From NCBI GenBank assembly GCA_003645385.1, contig QNEY01000098.1, positions 1 to 6,539 of the forward strand: a stretch of 6,539 bases of DNA, given 5' to 3'. Below are positions 1 through 6,514 of this stretch, one piece after another (within the stretch, counting starts at the first letter, position 1; each line of letters opens with the position of its first letter). Made by a program: the position numbers and the translations under genes. The DNA comes from Gammaproteobacteria bacterium. Its GTDB lineage: Bacteria; Pseudomonadota; Gammaproteobacteria; Nitrosococcales; Methylophagaceae. A model generated the notes under the pieces. That model was not told where the DNA came from. It saw only the letters and a program-made list of their open reading frames with translations, and searched no databases.

Positions 1-2
1 CA

Positions 3-920
3 GCAGAGATAAAACCGCCCGAAGTATTAGAAGAACATATTTCTAAAGATGGCACCCGTAAATGGATTGTTCGATTGTCTTGTGGGAATTCGGTCGAAAC
101 AGTCTATATCCCTGAAGGTACGCGAGGTACCTTATGCGTGTCGTCACAGGTAGGATGTGCTCTTGCCTGCACCTTCTGTTCAACGGCACAGCAAGGCTTC
201 AACCGTAACCTTGAAGCCAGTGAAATTATTGGTCAGGTTTGGTTGGCTAACGAATATTTGGGTAAAGACCCAAAAGGTAATCGTGTTGTCACAAATGTTG
301 TAATGATGGGAATGGGGGAGCCATTGGCCAATTACAATAATGTAGTAACTGCAATGAATTTGATGCGTGATGATTTAGCCTATGGCATTTCATGGCGACG
401 CGTGACTTTAAGTACATCTGGCATGGTGCCAATGATCGATAAGTTACGTGAAGATTGTCATGTCAGCTTGGCAATTTCATTACATGCTGCCAATGACAAG
501 TTACGTAGCGAAATTATTCCGCTAAATGACAAATATCCTATTGCTGAATTACTCGCGGCCTGCAAACGCTATGTTGATGTTCAACAGCGCCGTCATATCA
601 CGATTGAATATGTATTACTGGATGGTATCAATGATTCAATTCAGGATGCGAAAGATCTGATGTGTATTTTGAAAGGATTACCAACCAAGATTAATTTAAT
701 TCCCTTTAATCCCTTCCCTGGCACTAATTATCATTGCTCTTCAAAAGCAGTAATTGCTCGATTCCAAAAACAGCTATTAGATGCAGGTTTTGTAGCAACA
801 GTGCGTAAAACACGTGGTGATGATATTGTTGCAGCCTGTGGTCAACTAGCGGGTGAAGTACAAGATCGTACCCGGCGAACACAACGGATATTACAAGCAG
901 AGGTTCAGGTAGCACAATGA
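3..920 (+). CDS. rlmN: 23S rRNA (A2503-C2) / tRNA (A37-C2) methyltransferase RlmN, 5'-truncated
   Basis: Radical SAM methyltransferase that makes 2-methyladenosine at 23S rRNA A2503 and at A37 of some tRNAs, in the cytoplasm. The frame is open from base 3 without a start, and 305 residues are visible. By alignment from memory with E. coli RlmN (384 aa), about the first 73 residues lie upstream of the window. A TTG at 75 is in frame but is not the start, because matching RlmN sequence precedes it (PPEVLEEHISKDGTRKW). The radical SAM CxxxCxxC motif is CALACTFC at 156-179. The two Cys that carry the methyl-transfer chemistry (C118 and C355 in E. coli) are present as TLCVSSQ (codon 135-137) and AACGQLAG (codon 837-839). 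MMGMGEPL and NLIPFNPFPG are also typical of the family. The stop overlaps the pilF ATG. RlmN is preferred over the related Cfr because of the close match throughout and the housekeeping neighbourhood. Confidence 0.97.
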   Translation, partial: AEIKPPEVLEEHISKDGTRKWIVRLSCGNSVETVYIPEGTRGTLCVSSQVGCALACTFCSTAQQGFNRNLEASEIIGQVWLANEYLGKDPKGNRVVTNVVMMGMGEPLANYNNVVTAMNLMRDDLAYGISWRRVTLSTSGMVPMIDKLREDCHVSLAISLHAANDKLRSEIIPLNDKYPIAELLAACKRYVDVQQRRHITIEYVLLDGINDSIQDAKDLMCILKGLPTKINLIPFNPFPGTNYHCSSKAVIARFQKQLLDAGFVATVRKTRGDDIVAACGQLAGEVQDRTRRTQRILQAEVQVAQ

Positions 921-1699
921 AGAATTTTTTTGCCGTTTGGATAATTATATTATCTACCAGTATATTGGTTGCTTGTCAGACTACTGGTTCAACCGACAGC
1001 TCTAATATACCTGATTCTCAGAAGGAACAATCACAAAGTAAAGCAGCTGATATTAATATGCGTCTAGGTGTGACATATCTCCAAAGCGGGGATTACGAAT
1101 CTGCACTAGAGAAGTTGAAAAAATCATTAAGGCAAGATCCAAACCTAGCAACAGCTCACAATGCAATTGGATTACTATATCAAACGTTAGAGGAAAACAC
1201 GCTTGCCGAAAAGCATTTCAAAAAAGCAGTTCAACTTGAGCCAAAATACTCAGAAGCACAAAATAATTTAGGTGTGTTTTTGTGTCAACAAGGTCGCTAT
1301 GAAGATGCCGAACAACATTTTTTGGCAGCGATAAAAAATCCTTTATATCACAGTCGTGCACATGCACTAGAAAATGCAGGTTTGTGTGCTAATAAAATCC
1401 CTGACTTTACACTTGCTGAAGACTATTTCCGCAAAGCATTACAAATCAATCCGAACCTCAGTAAATCGCTGCTGAAAATGGCCGATCTTAAGTACCAAAA
1501 TATTGATTACTTACAAGCCCGTGCCTATATTCAGCGTTATCATTCAGTAGCTCAATGGACACCCAAAGCACTATTGTTAGGAATAAAAATTGAAAGTAAG
1601 TTAGGTGATAAGGATGCTGTTTCTAGTTATATTTTACTGTTGGAAAGTCAGTTTCCTGATTCCAATGAGGTTTTACAAGTTAAAAAGGGGAACTATTGA
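917..1699 (+). CDS. pilF: Type IV pilus biogenesis/stability lipoprotein PilF (PilW), TPR protein
   Basis: Pilotin-like outer-membrane lipoprotein which, in Pseudomonas (PilF) and Neisseria (PilW), is needed for secretin assembly or pilus stability. The 260-aa product begins with a lipoprotein signal peptide: Lys2, a hydrophobic stretch at 4-17, and lipobox LVAC with the lipidated Cys at residue 20. Residue 21 is Gln rather than Asp, consistent with sorting to the outer membrane. A polar linker (about 21-42) leads into about six TPR units at roughly 44-76, 77-110, 111-144, 147-180, 181-212 and 214-248. The first four are clear (for example GDYESALEKLKKSLRQDPN) and the last two are degenerate. 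FLCQQGRYEDAEQHF and NAGLCA are characteristic of the PilF family and carry Cys123 and Cys157. Length matches the family (about 250 aa). The ATG overlaps the rlmN stop, so translation is probably coupled; the upstream SD is weak (AGG near 907). It lies directly between rlmN and rodZ, the usual gammaproteobacterial position. Confidence 0.95.
   Translation: MKNFFAVWIIILSTSILVACQTTGSTDSSNIPDSQKEQSQSKAADINMRLGVTYLQSGDYESALEKLKKSLRQDPNLATAHNAIGLLYQTLEENTLAEKHFKKAVQLEPKYSEAQNNLGVFLCQQGRYEDAEQHFLAAIKNPLYHSRAHALENAGLCANKIPDFTLAEDYFRKALQINPNLSKSLLKMADLKYQNIDYLQARAYIQRYHSVAQWTPKALLLGIKIESKLGDKDAVSSYILLLESQFPDSNEVLQVKKGNY
1685..1690 (+). promoter_or_regulatory. Ribosome binding site of rodZ
   Basis: AAGGGG inside the end of pilF. 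It sits 5 nt before an in-frame TTG (1696) and 11 nt before the ATG (1702). Spacing slightly favours the TTG while codon preference favours the ATG, so the rodZ start is uncertain by two codons. Confidence 0.5.
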
Positions 1700-1701
1700 A
1701 T

Positions 1702-2403
1702 ATGATTGATGATAAGGAACAAGAAATTTTAATAGGTGAGTCTTCAAATAGCACCAGTATTGGTGAGCAGCTTCGTCAAGCACGTGAAGAAAAAAAACTA
1801 ACACTTGCAGAAGTTGCTGCTTTACTTAAATTAGCATTAGATACACTGACTAAGTTGGAGGCCGATGATTGGGAAGCTTTACATGGCCGTACTTATGCTC
1901 GTGGATACTTGATAAGTTATGTGAAATTCCTTGGTTTATCTGAAGATGAACTGTTATCTACATTTAACACAGAATATAAGCCCACAGAAATAGAAAAAAC
2001 AGGTCCTCAGAAACTTAACGATGACACTGATTTCCCATGGCTACCTGTAATAATGATAGTAATTGTTTTAGTGATTACTTGGTTTGCTTATCAGCAGTGG
2101 CAGGTAACAGAGAATGATGGTGCATCTGTTTCGGAATTGCAGAGTAATGAGCCAAGCAATGAACAAAGTGCAGTAGATACTTTCTATTCCAGTGTAGTTG
2201 AGCCTTTACCAAAAAGTGATAGTGATATCGATCAAGTATCACCTGAAATTCCTGAGCAAAACAATGAAAAAACATCTCAATCTGAACAGCAAAATCAGAC
2301 TGAGAGTAAATTATCAAGGCTGATGATTTTAACTGGCCAACCTATAGATATTGAAGTTCTACAAACTGACTTGGTGAAGTTTAATTCAGGAGTCGAAGCT
2401 TAA
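1702..2403 (+). CDS. rodZ: Cytoskeleton protein RodZ, short form with reduced C-terminal domain
   Basis: Bitopic inner-membrane protein that binds MreB through a cytoplasmic helix-turn-helix domain and links it to the elongation machinery that sets rod shape. Residue numbers here count from the TTG at 1696; the ATG start at 1702 removes two residues and leaves 233 aa. The Xre-like HTH domain covers about 22-90 (SIGEQLRQAREEKKLTLAEV onward), including the RodZ hallmark TYARGYLISYVKFLGL. Within it Tyr67 and Tyr71 align with E. coli Phe60 and Tyr64, reported MreB contacts. One membrane segment lies at about 115-132 (WLPVIMIVIVLVITW). The periplasmic part is a Ser/Gln/Glu/Asn-rich linker (136-205) and a tail of about 30 residues. 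The protein is roughly 100 residues shorter than E. coli RodZ (337 aa), and the usual C-terminal beta domain (DUF4115/RodZ_C) is absent or reduced to a remnant. The stop overlaps the ispG ATG, so the short end is not a window artefact. Identity is well supported by HTH, TM and position; only the C-terminus is unusual. Confidence 0.92.
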   Translation: MIDDKEQEILIGESSNSTSIGEQLRQAREEKKLTLAEVAALLKLALDTLTKLEADDWEALHGRTYARGYLISYVKFLGLSEDELLSTFNTEYKPTEIEKTGPQKLNDDTDFPWLPVIMIVIVLVITWFAYQQWQVTENDGASVSELQSNEPSNEQSAVDTFYSSVVEPLPKSDSDIDQVSPEIPEQNNEKTSQSEQQNQTESKLSRLMILTGQPIDIEVLQTDLVKFNSGVEA

Positions 2404-3527
2404 TGGAATCACCATCGTATGTGACGCGAAGAGTATCTCGTCAGATAATGGTGGGAAATGTACCTGTCGGTGGTGATGCGCCAATAGCGGTACAAAGTAT
2501 GACAAATACTGAAACCTGTGATGTGGCTGCCACTGTCGGTCAGATTAAAGCATTACAAGATGTTGGTGCTGATATTGTGCGTGTTTCTGTTCCATCTATG
2601 GATGCGGCAGAGGCATTTGGCCAAATTAAACAGCAAGTAACAATACCTCTTGTTGCTGATATTCACTTTGATTATAAAATAGCATTACGTGTCGCTGAAC
2701 TAGGTGTTGATTGTTTACGAATCAATCCTGGTAATATCGGTCGCGAAGATCGAGTGCGTCAAGTAGTGGACAGTGCCAGAGATCATGGTATTCCGATTCG
2801 AATTGGTGTTAATGCTGGATCATTGGAAAAAGATTTACAAAAAAAATATGGTGAACCTACACCAGAAGCACTAGTCGAATCAGCGATGCGTCATATCGAT
2901 ATTCTTGATCGACTTAATTACCCTGATTTTAAGGTTAGTTTGAAAGCATCTGATGTATTTATGACTGTTCATGCCTATCGCAAATTAGCCACTCAAATTG
3001 AGCAACCTTTACACCTTGGGATTACTGAGGCTGGTGGTTTGCGTTCTGGTTCGGTGAAATCTGCAATTGGATTGGGAATGTTATTGGCAGAAGGCATTGG
3101 AGACACAATTCGGGTATCTTTAGCTGCCGATCCTGTTGAAGAAATTCGTGTTGGTTTTGATATTTTGAAAAGTCTTCGGATCCGAAATAAAGGCATTAAT
3201 TTGATTGCATGTCCATCATGTTCTCGCCAGCAGTTCGATGTGATTTCAACAGTAAATGCACTGGAAAGTCGACTTGAAGATATTTTGGAACCAATGGATG
3301 TTGCAGTAATAGGTTGTATTGTTAATGGGCCAGGTGAAGCAAAATCGGCAGCAATTGGCTTAACAGGTGGAGAACCAAACCTACTTTATGTTGATGGTAA
3401 GCCAAATCATAAGGTCGAAAATGAGGCATTAGTTGATGAGTTGGAACGCGAAATTCGACAACGTATTGTTCGTCAACAGCAAATAAGCAATCCAGAAAAA
3501 ATTATACCCATAAAGGATATTAGTTAA
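2403..3527 (+). CDS. ispG: 4-hydroxy-3-methylbut-2-en-1-yl diphosphate synthase IspG (GcpE)
   Basis: Penultimate enzyme of the MEP isoprenoid pathway. It reductively opens 2-C-methyl-D-erythritol 2,4-cyclodiphosphate to HMBPP using a [4Fe-4S] cluster and flavodoxin or ferredoxin electrons, in the cytoplasm. The 374-aa product is close to E. coli IspG (372 aa) from end to end. The N-terminal TIM-barrel part shows PIAVQSMTNTET, LVADIHFDYKIAL, CLRINPGNIG, IRIGVNAGSLEKDL and HLGITEAGG. The C-terminal reductase-like part carries the cluster ligands Cys270 and Cys273 (ACPSCSRQ), Cys305 (IGCIVNGPGEA) and Glu312, at the same numbers as E. coli. It is the short proteobacterial form without the plant/chlamydial insert. 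The start is ATG, overlapping the rodZ stop as TAATG, with AGGAG at 2388-2392, 10 nt upstream. hisS follows after 2 nt. Nothing looks damaged. Confidence 0.98.
   Translation: MESPSYVTRRVSRQIMVGNVPVGGDAPIAVQSMTNTETCDVAATVGQIKALQDVGADIVRVSVPSMDAAEAFGQIKQQVTIPLVADIHFDYKIALRVAELGVDCLRINPGNIGREDRVRQVVDSARDHGIPIRIGVNAGSLEKDLQKKYGEPTPEALVESAMRHIDILDRLNYPDFKVSLKASDVFMTVHAYRKLATQIEQPLHLGITEAGGLRSGSVKSAIGLGMLLAEGIGDTIRVSLAADPVEEIRVGFDILKSLRIRNKGINLIACPSCSRQQFDVISTVNALESRLEDILEPMDVAVIGCIVNGPGEAKSAAIGLTGGEPNLLYVDGKPNHKVENEALVDELEREIRQRIVRQQQISNPEKIIPIKDIS
3513..3517 (+). promoter_or_regulatory. Ribosome binding site of hisS (GTG start)
   Basis: AAGGA within the last codons of ispG, 12 nt before the GTG at 3530. 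The spacing is long and the start is not ATG, but the next in-frame ATG (residue 11) would remove the conserved IRGMNDILP start of HisRS, so GTG is the supported start. Confidence 0.5.
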
Positions 3528-3529
3528 GC

Positions 3530-4786
3530 GTGGCAGAGATTATCCGTTCTATTCGGGGGATGAATGACATTCTCCCAGATGTAACACCATATTGGCAGGC
3601 AGTAGAGCAAACATTAAAAGATGTTCTTTCTGCATATGGTTATCAAGAAATCCGTTTTCCCATTGTTGAAAAAACAGAGTTATTCTGTCGTTCTATTGGT
3701 GAAGTCACTGATATTGTCGAGAAAGAAATGTACACCTTTGCAGATCGCAATGGTGATAATTTAACATTGCGTCCAGAAGGCACTGCTGGTTGTGTACGGG
3801 CTGCTATGCAGAATGGTTTATTAAATCAAACGCAACGCTTGTGGTACATGGGACCAATGTTTCGCCATGAACGTCCTCAAAAAGGTCGTTATCGTCAATT
3901 TCATCAGATAGGTGTTGAAGCATTTGGCTTTAATGGACCGGATATTGATGCTGAAATGATATTGATGACTGCTCGCTTGTGGAAACAGCTAAATCTGACA
4001 GGCTTAACGTTACAGATTAATTCACTGGGTTCTACTGATGCACGCTTGGCATATCGCGATAAACTAATTACTTATTTTGAAGCGCATAAAGGTGAGTTGG
4101 ATGAAGATAGTCAACGTCGTTTACATAGTAATCCACTAAGAATTTTAGACAGCAAAAATACAGCTATGCAAGCACTGAATGATGCTGCACCCAAATTATT
4201 AGATCATCTCGATGCTGAGTCGAAGCAAGATTTTGAAGTACTGTGTCAAACACTGGATGCCGCGGGTCTTGATTACGAAATTAACCCAAGGTTAGTACGT
4301 GGTTTAGATTATTATGGGAAGACAGTATTTGAATGGGTGACTAATCACTTAGGCTCACAGGGTACAGTCTGTGCAGGTGGTCGTTATGATAGCTTAGTCG
4401 AACAATTAGGTGGCCGTGGTGCTACCGCAATTGGTTTCGCTATTGGCTTGGAGCGCTTAGTCGCTTTGCTTGAAACAACTGAATCACTTCCTGAAATAAC
4501 TGGGATAGATGCCTATATCGTAGCTGTGGGCGAACAGGCTGCCAAACAATCATTGCTATTGGCCGAGCAGTTACGAGATGCAATTCCTGAATTGAAGTTG
4601 ATTACTCACTGTGGTGGTGGTAGTTTTAAGAATCAATTTAAACGTGCAGATCGAAGCGGTGCACGTTGGACTCTCATTCTTGGTGATGATGAAATAAGCC
4701 AACAAGTTGTTGGTGTAAAAATTATGGCAACAGGTGAGCAGGAAACTATCGCTTGGGATGCATTAGCAAATTATTTAAATCAATAA
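3530..4786 (+). CDS. hisS: Histidine--tRNA ligase (HisRS)
   Basis: Class IIa aminoacyl-tRNA synthetase, normally a homodimer, that charges tRNA-His in the cytoplasm. The 418-aa product is close to the bacterial norm (E. coli 424). It opens with the conserved IRGMNDILP (8-16). Residues 79-90 (TLRPEGTAGCVR) form part of the ATP/histidine pocket. Motif 2 spans about 104-132 and includes GPMFRHERPQKGRYRQFHQ, with Arg113 in FRHE. The histidine-specific LVRGLDYY is at 255-262 with the catalytic Arg257, and SQGTVCAGGRYD at 276-287 follows it. Motif 3 is about 298-312 (ATAIGFAIGLERLVA). The anticodon-binding domain occupies about 326-418 and includes CGGGSFKNQFKRAD. It starts with GTG just after ispG. 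In E. coli hisS is followed by yfgM, bamB and der; here pgi follows after 14 nt. This is full-length HisRS rather than the HisZ paralogue, since the anticodon domain and the catalytic motifs are all present. Confidence 0.98.
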   Translation: MAEIIRSIRGMNDILPDVTPYWQAVEQTLKDVLSAYGYQEIRFPIVEKTELFCRSIGEVTDIVEKEMYTFADRNGDNLTLRPEGTAGCVRAAMQNGLLNQTQRLWYMGPMFRHERPQKGRYRQFHQIGVEAFGFNGPDIDAEMILMTARLWKQLNLTGLTLQINSLGSTDARLAYRDKLITYFEAHKGELDEDSQRRLHSNPLRILDSKNTAMQALNDAAPKLLDHLDAESKQDFEVLCQTLDAAGLDYEINPRLVRGLDYYGKTVFEWVTNHLGSQGTVCAGGRYDSLVEQLGGRGATAIGFAIGLERLVALLETTESLPEITGIDAYIVAVGEQAAKQSLLLAEQLRDAIPELKLITHCGGGSFKNQFKRADRSGARWTLILGDDEISQQVVGVKIMATGEQETIAWDALANYLNQ

Positions 4787-4800
4787 TATAGAAGAAAAAT

Positions 4801-6438
4801 ATGACACCTTTAAATATACCTGAATGGCAATCTCTAGAACGTCACTATTCTGATATCAAATATCTCTCAATGCGTGAGGAATTTGCACTTGATTCAGGTC
4901 GATTTAATCGCTTCACAGTGCGTTGTGAAGACCTATTACTGGACTACTCGAAAAATCGTATTACAAAAGAAACTATGCAAAAACTGGTTGCATTAGCAAA
5001 TTCAGTTGATATGTCTGGTTGGATTGAACGCATGTTTTCTGGTGAGGCGATTAATAACACCGAAGGTCGTGCTGTATTACATACTGCTTTGCGTAATCGT
5101 AGTAATACGCCAGTAATGGTTGATGGCGAAGATGTTATGCCAGCAGTAAATGCTGTCTTAGAACAGATGAAAAAGTTCTGTAACCAAATCCATAGTGGAG
5201 AGTGGTCAGGGTTTTCTGGTAAGAAAATTACCGATATTGTAAATATTGGGATAGGTGGTTCTGATTTAGGGCCAGCGATGATCTGTGATGCCTTAGAGCC
5301 GTATGGTGTTGAAGGTATGGGTGTCCATTTTGTGTCGAATGTGGATGGTACGGATCTTAGTACAGCATTGGAAAAGCTCGATCCAGAAACTACATTATTT
5401 GTAGTTGCCTCTAAGACATTCACTACCCAGGAAACATTGACTAATGCGGAGTCTGCAAGGGCATGGTTCCTAAAATCGGGCTCTCAACAAGATGTTGCTA
5501 AACATTTTGTCGCTGTTTCAACTAATGCTGCGGCTGTCGCTGAGTTTGGTATTGATACCGACAATATGTTTGAAATTTGGGATTGGGTAGGCGGTCGATA
5601 TTCATTATGGAGTGCAATTGGCTTACCTATTGCTTTGTACGTTGGTATGGAGAACTTTGAACGCCTGTTGGATGGTGCGCACACGATGGATAATCATTTT
5701 CGGAATAAACCATTTAAAGAAAACATCCCTGTTATCATGGGCTTATTAGGGGTTTGGTACGTCAATTTCTTTGGTTCTCAGACTCAAGCTATCGTACCTT
5801 ATGATCATTCTTTAGCTCGATTTCCCAATCATATGCAGCAATTAGATATGGAAAGTAATGGTAAGGTAACAAATCGTGATGGCAAGAGAATAAGCTACAA
5901 AACAGGACCTGTTATTTGGGGAACACCAGGAACTAATGGGCAGCATGCTTATTTTCAATTGATTCATCAGGGAACACAATTAATTCCGGTGGACTTTGTA
6001 TTACCCGTAAACAGTCATTATCCTGAAGTCGATCATCAATCTATTTTATTAGCTAATGGTTTAGCACAGTCAGAAGCCTTAATGAAAGGTAAAAATGCCG
6101 AAGAAGTGCGAGCAGAATTAGTCAAAGAAGGTTTTGAAGGTGAGGCGCTAGAAGCATTATTACCTCATAAAGTTTTCACTGGTAACCGTCCAAGCAACAC
6201 ATTGCTTTTTGCTAGGTTATCACCTGAAATGTTAGGCAAGTTAGTGGCATTATATGAACATAAAGTATTTGTTCAAGGCATTATCTGGAACATTAATTCA
6301 TTTGATCAATGGGGTGTTGAATTAGGAAAACAGCTTGCTAAAGCAATTTTGCCTGATTTAAAAGATGATAGTGAGATTTCAATACACGATAGCTCTACAA
6401 CCAGTTTGATTAAATTGATTAGAGAATTAAGACTATAA
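4801..6438 (+). CDS. pgi: Glucose-6-phosphate isomerase
   Basis: Reversibly converts D-glucose 6-phosphate to D-fructose 6-phosphate in glycolysis and gluconeogenesis, in the cytoplasm, normally as a dimer. The 545-aa product aligns with E. coli Pgi (549 aa) along its length with an offset of four. Sugar-phosphate-binding SIS domain signatures are visible: NIGIGGSDLGP (148-158), VASKTFTTQET, and the family signature DWVGGRYSLWSAIG (261-274). The second signature lies at 493-510 (GIIWNINSFDQWGVELGK). Catalytic residues are Glu351 (MESNGK), His382 (GQHAYFQLIHQG) and Lys510, matching E. coli Glu355, His386 and Lys514. The C-terminus retains ISIHDSSTTSLI. The start is the ATG at 4801, preceded by a weak purine-rich SD (AGAAGA at 4790-4795), and there are no upstream codons with Pgi similarity. 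The 14-nt gap from hisS suggests cotranscription. It is the last gene of the block, with two hairpins downstream. Confidence 0.98.
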   Translation: MTPLNIPEWQSLERHYSDIKYLSMREEFALDSGRFNRFTVRCEDLLLDYSKNRITKETMQKLVALANSVDMSGWIERMFSGEAINNTEGRAVLHTALRNRSNTPVMVDGEDVMPAVNAVLEQMKKFCNQIHSGEWSGFSGKKITDIVNIGIGGSDLGPAMICDALEPYGVEGMGVHFVSNVDGTDLSTALEKLDPETTLFVVASKTFTTQETLTNAESARAWFLKSGSQQDVAKHFVAVSTNAAAVAEFGIDTDNMFEIWDWVGGRYSLWSAIGLPIALYVGMENFERLLDGAHTMDNHFRNKPFKENIPVIMGLLGVWYVNFFGSQTQAIVPYDHSLARFPNHMQQLDMESNGKVTNRDGKRISYKTGPVIWGTPGTNGQHAYFQLIHQGTQLIPVDFVLPVNSHYPEVDHQSILLANGLAQSEALMKGKNAEEVRAELVKEGFEGEALEALLPHKVFTGNRPSNTLLFARLSPEMLGKLVALYEHKVFVQGIIWNINSFDQWGVELGKQLAKAILPDLKDDSEISIHDSSTTSLIKLIRELRL

Positions 6439-6458
6439 ATTAGCCTTATAGAAATGTC

Positions 6459-6484
6459 TCCTTCCACAAGCCAATGTGGAGGGG
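6459..6484 (+). other. Hairpin 1 downstream of pgi
   Basis: A 10-bp stem, CTCCTTCCACA-like arm at 6459-6468 pairing with TGTGGAGGGG at 6475-6484 (two G-U pairs), with loop AGCCAA. It starts 20 nt after the pgi stop. What follows is GTATATATAG, not a T-run, so it is not a textbook Rho-independent terminator. It could protect the mRNA 3' end, be an attenuated or Rho-assisted terminator, or belong to a repeat family. Confidence 0.4.
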
Positions 6485-6514
6485 TATATATAGTAATATT
6501 ACCGTCTTATTATT

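Noticed and set aside
75..77. TTG at 75 as the start of rlmN
   Set aside because: In-frame codons from base 3 to 74 encode sequence typical of RlmN upstream of this point, so the gene begins outside the window.
2075..2317. 80-codon - strand open frame opposite the rodZ linker
   Set aside because: Low-complexity antisense of the Ser/Gln-rich linker, with no similarity I recognise and no supporting context.
4944..5423. 159-codon open frame on the - strand inside pgi
   Set aside because: It lies wholly antisense to strongly conserved Pgi sequence, its translation shows no recognisable domain, and it has no sign of being a gene; it is a by-product of codon usage on the + strand.
6485..6502. TAATATTAC, identical to the geminivirus/circovirus-type Rep nick nonanucleotide
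   Set aside because: The flanks do not form a stem presenting it in a loop, there is no rep gene, and the context is a bacterial housekeeping operon; an AT-rich 9-mer match is readily due to chance.
6471..6502. Possible sigma-70 promoter (TATATA or TAATAT as -10) after pgi
   Set aside because: No credible -35 hexamer lies about 17 nt upstream, and the candidate would run straight into hairpin 2.
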